Assembly (NCBI RefSeq): GCF_900143685.1
Contig: NZ_LT671675.1
Coordinates: forward strand, 99,111-163,110
Length of the DNA: 64,000 nt
Reading direction: 5' to 3'
Origin: Parolsenella massiliensis
Lineage (GTDB): Bacteria > Actinomycetota > Coriobacteriia > Coriobacteriales > Atopobiaceae
Of this stretch, positions 54,417 through 62,932 are shown in pieces. A program made the translations under genes and the position numbers. Position 1 is the stretch's first letter; each line of letters opens with the position of its first letter. Below the pieces are notes generated by a model that worked only from the letters and a program-made list of their open reading frames with translations, was not told the DNA's origin and made no database searches.

Positions 54417-54454
54417 AGTGCCGGGGTTCGCGCAGCGTCGCGGGCCCCGGCACT
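54417..54454. terminator. Hairpin terminator after the HTH-aminotransferase
   Basis: Perfect 10-bp arms AGTGCCGGGG (54417-54426) and CCCCGGCACT (54445-54454), followed by TGGCGTTTC. Confidence 0.6.
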
Positions 54455-54640
54455 TGGCGTTTCGGTGAATGTGGGCGCGCAGCCACGTTCTCCCAGCTTG
54501 GGCCTTAAACTAATCCGCTGGTGCCGGGCGCCCCGGAAGGGGCAAGGAGACGAACGACATAGATGATCTGAGTTGAGGAATCCGGCATGGGGCGCAGGCG
54601 CGCCCGCAGAGCGCCTTGGATGGCGCAAGAAGGAGACATG

Positions 54641-55609
54641 ATGTCCCAGTTCGAGAATGACGAGACGCTAGACGAGACCACGACCGAGGTCGTGGAGGAG
54701 ACGGCTGAGGCCGAGGCCGTCGAGAACGAGTCCGAGAACAACGCCGAGGCCGAGGCCAGCGAGCCCAAGGCCGAGGAGAAGGCCGCCGAGCAGACCGACG
54801 CCAACGACGTCCTGTTCGACAAGGCCAACAAGGCAGCCCGCCTGCTCCGCTGCCGCCGCGCCGTCATGCGCCGCGAGCAGGAGGAGAAGGGCGGCAAGGC
54901 GAGCGCCCTCGTGCGCGCGCTCAAGCTCCTGCAGCTCAAGCCGAAGATGGAGCAGAAGGAGATGTCCGAGCTGCTCGGCATGCGCCTTCGCGAGCTCGAC
55001 GCCATGATGGCCGAGGCCGAGAAGAACGACATCGTCGCCCGCGTGGAGCCGGCCGAGCCCGACATGCGCAAGGTCGTCATCATGGCCGACGAGGGCGCCA
55101 TCGAGCGCGCCGAGGCCTTTGAGCGCAAGGGCGAGGACCTCGTCCCCGGCCTTGGCGAGGACGACATGGCCCAGCTCAACGCCCTTCTCGACAAGGTGAT
55201 TGACCCCCTCGTCGCCCTCGGCCTTGACGAGGACCGCGAGGAGCGCGGTGGCTTTGGTGCCAAGCGTGACGACCGTGGCGGCCGTGGCGGCTTCCGCGGC
55301 AACGACCGCGGCGGCGACCGTGGCGGCTTCCGCGGCGGCAACGACCGCGGTGGCTTTGGCAGCCGTGACAGCCGTGGCGGCGACCGCGGCGGCTTCCGTG
55401 GCAACGACCGCGGCGGCGACCGTGGCGGCTTCCGCGGCGGCAACGACCGTGGTGGCTACCGTGGTGGCAGCGACCGCGGCGGCTTCCGCGGCAACGACCG
55501 CGGTGGCGACCGCGGCGGTTATCGTGGCGGCAACGATCGCGGTGGCTACCGTGGCGGCAGCGACCGTGGCAACGACCGCGGTGGCTACCGTGGCGGCAAC
55601 CGCTACTAA
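54641..55609 (+). CDS. Winged-helix protein with an RGG-repeat tail
   Basis: A 322-residue protein; of two adjacent ATGs the second has AAGGAG at the better distance. Residues 1-55 are strongly acidic (Glu/Thr/Ala). Residues about 60-165 include a MarR-like winged helix (VRALKLLQLKPKMEQKEMSELLGMRLRELD). From residue 200 to the end the sequence is a Gly/Arg/Asp/Asn tandem repeat of GGFRGNDRGGDR and GGYRGGNDR units. RGG/RG tails bind RNA and favour condensate formation in eukaryotes and in some bacterial RNA helicases and RNases. An RNA-linked or nucleoid role is inferred. The DNA repeat would allow length variation by slippage. Confidence 0.85.
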   Translation: MSQFENDETLDETTTEVVEETAEAEAVENESENNAEAEASEPKAEEKAAEQTDANDVLFDKANKAARLLRCRRAVMRREQEEKGGKASALVRALKLLQLKPKMEQKEMSELLGMRLRELDAMMAEAEKNDIVARVEPAEPDMRKVVIMADEGAIERAEAFERKGEDLVPGLGEDDMAQLNALLDKVIDPLVALGLDEDREERGGFGAKRDDRGGRGGFRGNDRGGDRGGFRGGNDRGGFGSRDSRGGDRGGFRGNDRGGDRGGFRGGNDRGGYRGGSDRGGFRGNDRGGDRGGYRGGNDRGGYRGGSDRGNDRGGYRGGNRY

Positions 55610-55621
55610 GGTCTAGCGAAG

Positions 55622-55685
55622 CCAGGTCTCGAACCTGGGTATAAGGTGCGAGGAGGGCGCTCGGTCATGCCGGGTGCCCTCCTCG
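55622..55685. terminator. Two hairpins after the RGG-repeat gene
   Basis: CCAGGT/ACCTGG (55622-55638) and a 10-bp stem CGAGGAGGGC/GCCCTCCTCG (55649-55685). The second probably terminates the RGG gene; no strong U-run is present. Confidence 0.5.
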
Positions 55686-55711
55686 TGCGTAAAGGGGAAG
55701 TGCTGTTTGCC

Positions 55712-56677
55712 ATGACTGACTGGCTTTCGAGACTGTTCGTGAAAAACTACGGGCGCGTGAACGATCCCGACGTGCGAACCTCCTACGGTCTCATGGCCGG
55801 GGCGGTGGGCATCGTCTGCAACGTGGTGCTGTGTCTCGCGAAGAGCGCCATCGGCCTCATGTCGGGCTCCGTGTCCATCGTGGCAGACGCCCTCAACAAC
55901 CTCTCCGACGCGTCGAGCAACATCGTGACGCTCGCCGGCTTCAAGCTGGCGAGCAAGCCTGCCGACAAGGGCCACCCCTATGGGCATGGGCGCTTCGAGT
56001 ACCTGGCTGGCCTCGTCGTGGCCGTTCTCGTTGCGGCCGTTGGCCTCGAGCTCGTGCGCTCGGGCATCGAGCGCATCGTCGAGCCGCAGCAGGTGGAGTT
56101 CGGCCTGCCCGTCGTCGTGGTCATGCTGCTCTCCATCGCCGTCAAGGCGTGGATGATGGGCTTCAACCGCACGATTGGCCGGCGCATCGAGTCTGAGACG
56201 CTCGAGGCCACGGCCATCGACTCGAGAAACGACGTCATCACGACGCTCACGGTCCTGGCCTGCTCGACGCTCTCCTGGGCCACGGGCGTCCAGCTCGATG
56301 GCTGGGTGGCGCTGGGCGTGGGCGTCTTTGTGCTCGTGAGCGGCCTGGGCCTCGTGAGGGACACGGTGAACCCGCTTCTGGGCCAGGCGCCCTCCGACGA
56401 GGTCGTGAACCGCGTGCACGAGATCATCCTCGGCAAGCCCGGCGTGCTGGGCATGCACGACCTCATGATCCACGACTACGGTCCCGGCAGAAAGATTGGG
56501 AGCGCCCACGTGGAGATGTCCGCGAGCGGCGACCCGCTCAAGATCCATGCCGTGTTGGACGGCATCGAGAAGGAAGTGGAGCGCGAGCTTGGAATCGTGC
56601 TCACGCTCCACTATGACCCGATCGTGCTCGATGGCGTTCGCCCGCGCCCCGAGGGCAAGGGCAAGCTCATCGGCTAG
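55712..56677 (+). CDS. Cation diffusion facilitator (CDF) transporter
   Basis: A 321-residue metal/proton antiporter with six helices. The first metal-site helix reads IVADALNNLSDASSN, with two Asp; the signature HPYGHGRFEYLAGL and a further IDSRNDVITTLTVL provide the other binding residues. The C-terminal cytoplasmic domain (about residues 215-310) carries GVLGMHDLMIHDYGPG, as in CDFs that sense the same metals. It probably exports Zn2+, Fe2+ or Mn2+. GGGGAAG lies upstream of the ATG at 55712, and an in-frame ATG (55667) inside the hairpin is unlikely. Confidence 0.92.
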   Translation: MTDWLSRLFVKNYGRVNDPDVRTSYGLMAGAVGIVCNVVLCLAKSAIGLMSGSVSIVADALNNLSDASSNIVTLAGFKLASKPADKGHPYGHGRFEYLAGLVVAVLVAAVGLELVRSGIERIVEPQQVEFGLPVVVVMLLSIAVKAWMMGFNRTIGRRIESETLEATAIDSRNDVITTLTVLACSTLSWATGVQLDGWVALGVGVFVLVSGLGLVRDTVNPLLGQAPSDEVVNRVHEIILGKPGVLGMHDLMIHDYGPGRKIGSAHVEMSASGDPLKIHAVLDGIEKEVERELGIVLTLHYDPIVLDGVRPRPEGKGKLIG

Positions 56678-56681
56678 CGGG

Positions 56682-56796
56682 CATGGCAAAGGGGACGGGT
56701 TCTTTTGTCATGCTCCCGCCGCCGGTGGCTGCCCCAACCGAGCCTGTCCCCAATGGCAGGGCCAGACCTGCCAAAAGAACCCGTCCCCAATGGCAG
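56682..56796. repeat. Cluster of three type B repeats
   Basis: ATGGCAAAGGGGACGGGTTC, then two complementary-strand copies (GAGCCTGTCCCCAATGGCA and AAGAACCCGTCCCCAATGGCA) fill the gap between convergent CDF and engB genes. Confidence 0.85.
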
Positions 56797-56797
56797 G

Positions 56798-57385
56798 TTA
56801 GAAGTTCAGGCGCTCCTCGATGACCTTCTTGAGCTCGTCGATGCCCGTGCCCTTGAGCGAGGAGACGAGCACGCTGCGGACGCTTTCGTCCACGCACAGC
56901 TGCTGGCGCAGAAGGTTCGCCTGCGCCACGCCCTTGGAGTGGCTGAGCTTGTCGGCCTTCGTGAACGCGATGGCGTAGGGGTGGCCGAGCGACTCTAGGT
57001 AGCCGATCATCTGGGCGTCCAGCGGGCTCGCGTCATGGCGGATGTCAACGAGCGCCACGACGAGCTTGAGGTTGCACTCGCCCTCGAAGTAGCCGTCCAT
57101 GAGGTTGTCCCAGCGCTGCTTCTCGGCAGCGTTCACGCGCGCGTAGCCGTAGCCGGGCAGGTCCACGAAGTCCACGTCGCCGATGGCAAAGAAGTTAATC
57201 GTCGTGGTCTTGCCGGGCTTGGAGGAGACCTTCACGAGGTCCTTGCGGCCAAACACCTTGTTCATGAGCGAGGACTTGCCCACGTTCGAGCGGCCGACGA
57301 AGGCGATCTCGGGGCGGTCGTTGTGGGGGAGCTGCTCGGCGGTGCCGGCGCTCATCGTGAATTTCACGAGGTTGTAGTTGAGCAT
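56798..57385 (-). CDS. engB: Ribosome biogenesis GTP-binding protein YsxC/EngB
   Basis: A 195-residue small GTPase needed for large-subunit assembly and often essential. G1 is VGRSNVGKSS, G2 includes SSKPGKTTTINFF, G3 DLPGYGYARV, G4 FTKADKLS and G5 VSSLKGTGID. The ATG has AACGGAGAAGC upstream. The gene is downstream of the helicase on the same strand with 57 bp between them, so co-transcription is possible. Confidence 0.96.
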   Translation of the reverse strand: MLNYNLVKFTMSAGTAEQLPHNDRPEIAFVGRSNVGKSSLMNKVFGRKDLVKVSSKPGKTTTINFFAIGDVDFVDLPGYGYARVNAAEKQRWDNLMDGYFEGECNLKLVVALVDIRHDASPLDAQMIGYLESLGHPYAIAFTKADKLSHSKGVAQANLLRQQLCVDESVRSVLVSSLKGTGIDELKKVIEERLNF

Positions 57386-57442
57386 TGCTTCTCCGTTTCT
57401 GGTGCGCGGGCCGAGAAGACCGTTGCCCGCGCGCGGGGTTCA

Positions 57443-60121
57443 CTATTGCGCGAGGTCCTCGACCGATCCGGCGCGGTAGGTCTTGAACACGGCCTCGCCC
57501 TCGTCCTGCGTGGCGTCCAGGTCCACGTCTGCCTCGATGCGGAAGTCGTTGTCGCCGTCGGCGTCGTGGAAGATCTGGGTCACGTGCCACACGTGGTCTG
57601 TGGCCTCGCGGGCCTCGTCAACGACAAAGTATGCCGTGGAGCGGGCGTCCGCGTCGAGCAGAATCTCGTCGTGCTCCTCGTGGAACCGCGCAAGGACGTC
57701 CCTCCAGCGGCGCTCGCCCATGCCAAACGGCTGGTCGAGGTCGCCGAGCGTGGGAATCTCCTCCGCGGCGAACAGGCGGACGCGGCGCCACAGGGCGTTT
57801 CGCACGAGGACGGTGAGGCCATGGCGGTCCCGCACGACGGCCTCCTCGGCTCCCGGGGGCAGCTGCTCGGCAACCTGGCCGGACGCCTCCCACTCGTCCA
57901 CGAGGCTGGAGTCGGTCGTGCGGACGACGAACCCAAGCCAGGCAACGATGTCGTCGAGCCGCTCGGTGCGCTTGTCGAGCGGCACGGTCTTGTCGAGCAC
58001 GCGCCAGGCGTCGGAGAGGTAGCGCAGGAGCGTCCCCTCGGAGCGCGAGAGCTTGTAGCGCTGCACGTAGGTCTTGAAGTCAGACATCGTCTCGAGCATG
58101 TCGCGCAGCACGGACTTGGGGCGCAGACAGTAGTCGCGTGCCCAGGGGACCTGCTCGCAGTACGTGGCGAACGCGGCGTCGAGCTCGGCCTCGAGCGGCT
58201 TGGGGTACGTGATGTCCTCGAGCTTCTCCATGCGTTCGTCGTACTCGATGCCCTGCATCTTCATCTCGGCGATGGCGCGGCCCTTTGCCTCGCGCTCCTG
58301 GGCGCGCAGCACCTGCCAGGGGTCCTCGAGCGTGGCCTCGACCATCGAGACGAGGTCCATGTCGTAGGTCTCGCTCTCTGGGTCGAGAAGCTCGAGCGCC
58401 GCGAGAAGGAACGGCGAGAGCGGCTGGTCGAGCGCGAAGTCCTCGGGAAGGTCCACCGTGAGTGAGTAGGACGCCGGGCTCGCGAGCGCGGAGCCTGCCG
58501 CGGCGGGGAGCAGCTCCGCGAGCTCGAGCGCGGCCTGCTCGTCCGTCTCGGTGGGGGCCACCTCCTTGCGGGTGATGACGCCCGCGTCCATGAGCGTGGC
58601 GTAGACCTCGTCGGCGCGGCCTACGAGCTTGGCCTTCTCGAGCGGGGTCTGCAGCGAGTCGGCGATGAGGTGCATGATGCGCGCGTGGGAGTCGCCGCCC
58701 TGCTCGGTCTCGGCGAGCACCATGGAGTGCGTGACGCGCATGCGCGGGGTGAGCGTCTCGGGCTCGGCTGCGCAGAGGTGCTCGAACGTATCCTTGTTCC
58801 AGTTCACGAAGCCCTCGGGCGGGCGCTTCTTCTTGACCTTGCGCTGCTTCTTGGGGTCGCCACCAGCCTTGAGCAGGGCCTTTGCGTTCTCAATCTCGTG
58901 CTCGGGGGCCTCGGCGATGACGCGTCCCTCCGTGTCGAAGCCGGAGCGGCCGGCGCGTCCCGCGATCTGGTGGAACTCGCGGGCGCGCAGGCGGCGCATA
59001 CGGTGGCCGTCGAACTTGGTGAGCGCCGTGAGCAGCACGGTGTGGATGGGCACGTTGATGCCCACGCCCAGCGTGTCCGTGCCGCAGATGACGGGCAGCA
59101 GCCCCTGCTGGGCGAGCTTCTCGACGAGCAGGCGGTAGCGCGGCAGCATGCCGGCGTGGTGCACGCCCACGCCGCACGAGAGCAGGCGCTGGAGCGTCTT
59201 GCCAAAGGCGGTGGTGAATCGCGCGCCCTTGCAGGCTTGCTTCACGGCGTCGCGCTGCTCCTTGGTGGCCACGCCGTAGCTCGCGAGCGACTGCGCCGTG
59301 TTGAGTGCGGCGTCCTGGGCAAAGTGGACAATGTAAATGGGGGCGTCCCCGTTGCGAAGCGCCAGCTCCACGGTTGCCTCGAGCGGCGTGTCCACGTACT
59401 CGTAGGTGAGCGGCACCGGTCGCTCGGCGTCCGTGACCATGTCGACGGCGCGACCCGTCTGGCGCTCGAGCATGGAGCCTACGGACGAGACGTCGCCCAG
59501 CGTGGCGCTCATGAGCAGAAACTGCGTGTTGGGGAGTGCGAGCAGGGGTACCTGCCAGGCCCAGCCGCGGTCTGCCTCGCCAAAGAAGTGGAACTCGTCC
59601 ATGGCCACGGCGGCAACGTCTGAGCCCTCGCCCTCGCGCAGCGCCTGGTTGGCGAGAATCTCCTCCGTGCAGCAGATGACGGGGGCGTCAGTGTTGATCT
59701 GGGTGTCTCCCGTGATCATGCCCACGTTGTCCTTGCCAAAGGCATCCACGAGGTCAAAGAACTTCTCGGAGACGAGCGCCTTGATGGGCGCGGTGTAATA
59801 GGCGCGCTTGTGCTGGCAGATGGCGAGGTAGCACAGGCCCAGCGCCACCATAGACTTGCCCGAGCCCGTGGGCGTGCCCAGGATGACGTGGTCTCCCGCG
59901 GCCAGGTCGAGAAGCGCCTCCTCCTGGTGCCCCCAGAGCTCCATGTCGCGGCTCGCGCACCAGTCCAGGTAGCGCTCGAGCGCCTCGTCTGCGCTGAGCG
60001 GCTCCTCGGGCTCGTAGCCGGGCCATGCCTCCGGATCGAACCATAGGTCTGGGACGAGCTCCCCAAGAGACCCCGGGGCAAAGGGGTCCGTGTCGTGCGC
60101 CTCAGTTGTTGCGTCTGCCAC
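57443..60121 (-). CDS. DEAD/DEAH-box (Ski2-like) helicase
   Basis: An 892-residue superfamily 2 helicase. Q-motif region, Walker A GTPTGSGKS, motif Ia TAPIKALVSEK, a DEFH box (VAMDEFHFFG), motif III LMSATLGDVS and motif VI QIAGRAGRSGFD are clear within the first 430 residues. A long Lys-rich insertion and a C-terminal domain typical of actinobacterial Ski2-like helicases (DUF3516-type) fill the rest. It unwinds RNA or DNA-RNA duplexes; the precise substrate is unknown. The ATG has AAGGACGCATTGTGGCAG-type purines rather than a perfect ribosome binding site. Confidence 0.92.
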   Translation of the reverse strand: MADATTEAHDTDPFAPGSLGELVPDLWFDPEAWPGYEPEEPLSADEALERYLDWCASRDMELWGHQEEALLDLAAGDHVILGTPTGSGKSMVALGLCYLAICQHKRAYYTAPIKALVSEKFFDLVDAFGKDNVGMITGDTQINTDAPVICCTEEILANQALREGEGSDVAAVAMDEFHFFGEADRGWAWQVPLLALPNTQFLLMSATLGDVSSVGSMLERQTGRAVDMVTDAERPVPLTYEYVDTPLEATVELALRNGDAPIYIVHFAQDAALNTAQSLASYGVATKEQRDAVKQACKGARFTTAFGKTLQRLLSCGVGVHHAGMLPRYRLLVEKLAQQGLLPVICGTDTLGVGINVPIHTVLLTALTKFDGHRMRRLRAREFHQIAGRAGRSGFDTEGRVIAEAPEHEIENAKALLKAGGDPKKQRKVKKKRPPEGFVNWNKDTFEHLCAAEPETLTPRMRVTHSMVLAETEQGGDSHARIMHLIADSLQTPLEKAKLVGRADEVYATLMDAGVITRKEVAPTETDEQAALELAELLPAAAGSALASPASYSLTVDLPEDFALDQPLSPFLLAALELLDPESETYDMDLVSMVEATLEDPWQVLRAQEREAKGRAIAEMKMQGIEYDERMEKLEDITYPKPLEAELDAAFATYCEQVPWARDYCLRPKSVLRDMLETMSDFKTYVQRYKLSRSEGTLLRYLSDAWRVLDKTVPLDKRTERLDDIVAWLGFVVRTTDSSLVDEWEASGQVAEQLPPGAEEAVVRDRHGLTVLVRNALWRRVRLFAAEEIPTLGDLDQPFGMGERRWRDVLARFHEEHDEILLDADARSTAYFVVDEAREATDHVWHVTQIFHDADGDNDFRIEADVDLDATQDEGEAVFKTYRAGSVEDLAQ

Positions 60122-60180
60122 AATGCGTCCTTTGAGCTGCGATTGTATTCACGCGCTCTATCTTATCGGACGCCGGGACA

Positions 60181-60219
60181 AAAAAGGACCCGCAAAGGGG
60201 GCAGCCCCCTTGCGGGTCA
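60181..60219 (-). terminator. Terminator of the secreted repeat protein gene
   Basis: A hairpin of GACCCGCAA.GGGGGC (60188-60203) and GCCCCCTTGCGGGTC (60205-60219), followed on the minus strand by TTTTTT. Confidence 0.85.
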
Positions 60220-60227
60220 TGCGGGCG

Positions 60228-62051
60228 CTAGAAGCCCAGAAGGCTGCCGAGCCACTGGAAGAACGCGATGATGGAGTTCTCGCTTGTCTCCGAGCTGGCC
60301 TCGGCCTGCACCTGGGTGGACGTCGTGGCCTGCGCGGAGCTCGCCTGCGTGGCGCTTGCCTGCGTGGTCGAGCCCTGGTCGCCCATGCTCCACGTGGTGC
60401 TCGTGCCCATCTGCTCGTCAAAGTCGCTGCGGTCGATGAGGTCGTCGCCGAGCGTGCCCGCCTCGCTCGCGTCGTAGTCCGTCGAATACGAGTCGCACGT
60501 CACCGTGACGTCCGAGTCTCCCTGGACCACGGTCTGGCCGCCTGCCACGATGGTCACCGTGTTGCCGTTCTCGTCCACCACCTGGGCGCCGCTGGCGACG
60601 TTCAAGGCGGAGATGGTGCAGCTGTCCGTGACCACCCAGCTGCTCGTGCCGTCGACGTTGACCGTGATGGGCGCGCCGGACGTGGCTCCGTTGGCGTTGT
60701 CCGTGATGGAGGCACTGCCTGTCCAGATGCTGCCCTGCGTGAGGTGCAGGTCAACGCTGGAGATGGTGTCGGCCTCGATGTTGCCCGTAAGCTGCTGCTC
60801 GATGCCCGTGAACCTCACGGTGGCGCCGTTGCCGCCCGCCGTGCCCCAGTTGTTCGAGTCGTTGCCCACGGCCATGATGAGGTCAGCCGCGTCCGAGTCA
60901 TAGTTGAGCGACGTCCGTGCGAGAACGACGTCGGCGCTCGTGTTCGTGAGGTAGAACATCGAGCCCGAGGTGATGGCGCTCTTGAGCGTGGAGTCCGCCG
61001 CCTGGAACGTCGCGGTCTCGCCCGTGGTGCTCTCGGCGTCTCCCGAGGTGGACTGGTAGATGATGATGCCGTTGGCCAGCGGGTCGCTCGCGGTCTTGTC
61101 GGTGTTCGTGCTCTCGAGCGTGGAGTTGTTGACGAGGATGGTGTTCAGCCCCTCAATGGCCGCGATCTGCGAGCCGCTCGCCGTGCCCGTGACGCCGCTT
61201 ACCTCGATGTCTCCGGTGGAGTAGAGCAAGGGCGAGCCGGAGCCGGCCGTCGAGAGCGTGGAGTTCGTGAGGCTCACGCTGCCGCCGCCGCGGTCGGTGG
61301 CAACGGTGGCGCTGTGGTCGCTCTGCGTCGTGGCCGTGACCCCGTTGGCGATGATCGTGCCCCCGTACGTGGCGTCGAGGCCGCGGGAGTTGCCGGCCGT
61401 CGTGTCGATGCGCACGTCGTTGGCGTAGGCGGTTGCCGAGTCGGTGGCAAAGATCGCGTTGGAGCCCTCGCTGGTGGAGGAGAGCTCAGAGCCACTGACG
61501 GTGGCGAGCGAGCCCTCGCCCACGCTGAGCAGCACGGAGTTCACGCCATAGAAGTTGCAGTTGTCGCCGTTCGTGTCATCGCCGGACTTCGTGAGCGTGG
61601 TACCTGTGAGGGCAAGCGCGCCGCCGTTCTCGGCCAGGGCGGCGTTCTCGTCCACCTCGCTTGCGTCGAAGGACTCGCCATCGGAGGAGACCTGCGTGCC
61701 ATCTGCGGTGATGGCACCGGAGTAGGTACCGCTGTAGTCAAAGCTCATCGTGTTGGCGCCGCCCGACGGGTTCGCGCCGTTGCCGGGGGCTCCGGTGGGC
61801 GCATCGCCAGAAGGCGGCTCGCCGGGCTGCCCGGCACCCTGGCTTGCGGACGCCTGGGGCGCCTGCTGGCTCTGGGCGGCAAGGGCGCTCGTGGGGACGG
61901 AGGCAAAGGCGAGCGTGCCGGCAAGGGCGATGACGCTCGTGCGGCGGATGAGGCGAGCGGCCGCCCCGTGGCCGAACGTGGACGTGCGGGCCGCGCCGGC
62001 GGCTTCGGGGTGACGGTGGTCGCCGCGCTGGGCGTTCGTGGTGGTGCTCAT
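60228..62051 (-). CDS. Secreted beta-helix-like protein
   Basis: A 607-residue exported protein; GGGGGAGCC lies ahead of the ATG. Residues 30-60 contain a signal peptide (RRTSVIALAGTLAFASVPTSALAA). A Pro/Gly/Gln linker follows, then about 400 residues of short Thr/Ser/Val/Asn-rich repeats (SGSELSSTSEGSNAIFATDSATAYANDVRID) that suggest a right-handed beta-helix. The C-terminus is Gln/Thr/Ser-rich and ends in a hydrophobic patch (IIAFFQWLGSLLGF) without a sortase motif. Similar proteins act as adhesins or autoaggregation factors; no ligand can be named. Confidence 0.85.
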   Translation of the reverse strand: MSTTTNAQRGDHRHPEAAGAARTSTFGHGAAARLIRRTSVIALAGTLAFASVPTSALAAQSQQAPQASASQGAGQPGEPPSGDAPTGAPGNGANPSGGANTMSFDYSGTYSGAITADGTQVSSDGESFDASEVDENAALAENGGALALTGTTLTKSGDDTNGDNCNFYGVNSVLLSVGEGSLATVSGSELSSTSEGSNAIFATDSATAYANDVRIDTTAGNSRGLDATYGGTIIANGVTATTQSDHSATVATDRGGGSVSLTNSTLSTAGSGSPLLYSTGDIEVSGVTGTASGSQIAAIEGLNTILVNNSTLESTNTDKTASDPLANGIIIYQSTSGDAESTTGETATFQAADSTLKSAITSGSMFYLTNTSADVVLARTSLNYDSDAADLIMAVGNDSNNWGTAGGNGATVRFTGIEQQLTGNIEADTISSVDLHLTQGSIWTGSASITDNANGATSGAPITVNVDGTSSWVVTDSCTISALNVASGAQVVDENGNTVTIVAGGQTVVQGDSDVTVTCDSYSTDYDASEAGTLGDDLIDRSDFDEQMGTSTTWSMGDQGSTTQASATQASSAQATTSTQVQAEASSETSENSIIAFFQWLGSLLGF

Positions 62052-62236
62052 GGCTCCCCCTTTCGCATCAAGGCAGAAGATGTTTCTGTCTTGATGCGAG
62101 TCTCACCCAAGCGAAGCCAGTAAAAACGCTGGTCAGAGCAACTGCAAAAGCTATGCGCAACGCTTTTGAGATGCTGAAGCTGAGCTTTTGGGAAGCTGAA
62201 AAACAGCACGTGAGAACCGCCCGGAGCGGGCGTGCG

Positions 62237-62905
62237 CTAGCGGCGCGGCCGCTGCTGCGGCTCGCGGAGCCTGCGCTCGAGGCAGGCGGCGACGGCCGTG
62301 AGGCACATGACGATGACGTAGTAGATGACGGCCACAATGATGAACGGCTCGAACGCGCGGTACGTGAGCGCCTGCACGCTCTGGGCCGCGCGCATCATGT
62401 CCATGAGGCCGATCGTCGCCACGAGCGAGGAGCTCTTGAGCACGGTGATGACCTCGTTCACCAGGGCCGGCGCCACCGAACGAAGCGCCTGGGGGATGAT
62501 GATGCGCGTCATCATCGTGACGTAGGGCAGACCCAGCGCGCGCGAGGCGTCGTACTGGCCACGGTCGATGCCCTCGATGCCGCCACGCAGTGTCTCGGAA
62601 ACGGTGGCCGAGCCGTTGAGCCCCAGCGTGAGGACGCTCGCGGCAAACATCGAGATCTTGTAGCCCGTGAGCTGCGGCGTCGCAAAGTAGGCGATGAAGA
62701 GCAGCACGATGAGCGGAATGCCTCGGAAAATCGAGGTGTAGAAGTCGAGCACGAGGCGCAGGGGCCTGCAGGGGAGCACCTTGAGCACGGCGATGAGCGC
62801 CCCCAGGGCAAAGGCGAGCACGAGGGCGACCCCCGTCACCTCGAGGGTGACGGCAAGGCCGCCCCAGAACATGGACGCATATGGCTCAACGACCGAGAAG
62901 TTCAT
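62237..62905 (-). CDS. Polar amino acid ABC transporter permease
   Basis: A 222-residue permease with about five helices; its EAA-loop region PQALRSVAPALVNEVITVLKSSSLVATIG is typical of HisMQ/GlnP-family subunits. The segment FYTSIFRGIPLIVLLFIAYF is another hallmark. The ATG lies 27 bp after the binding-protein stop with GGGAAACGCACG upstream. No ATPase gene (glnQ-type) follows in this window, so the complex must recruit an ATPase encoded elsewhere. Confidence 0.92.
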   Translation of the reverse strand: MNFSVVEPYASMFWGGLAVTLEVTGVALVLAFALGALIAVLKVLPCRPLRLVLDFYTSIFRGIPLIVLLFIAYFATPQLTGYKISMFAASVLTLGLNGSATVSETLRGGIEGIDRGQYDASRALGLPYVTMMTRIIIPQALRSVAPALVNEVITVLKSSSLVATIGLMDMMRAAQSVQALTYRAFEPFIIVAVIYYVIVMCLTAVAACLERRLREPQQRPRR

Positions 62906-62932
62906 CGTGCGTTTCCCGCCGGCTTTTCCGTG

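Noticed and set aside
55615-55640. CCAGG-TTCGAGA-CCTGG on the minus strand looks like a tRNA T-arm
   Set aside because: No matching acceptor, anticodon or D-arm lies upstream on that strand, and the same bases form a simple hairpin after the RGG gene.
60090-62123. 677-codon plus-strand open frame
   Set aside because: It is antisense to the secreted beta-helix-like gene, which has a signal peptide, ribosome binding site and terminator.
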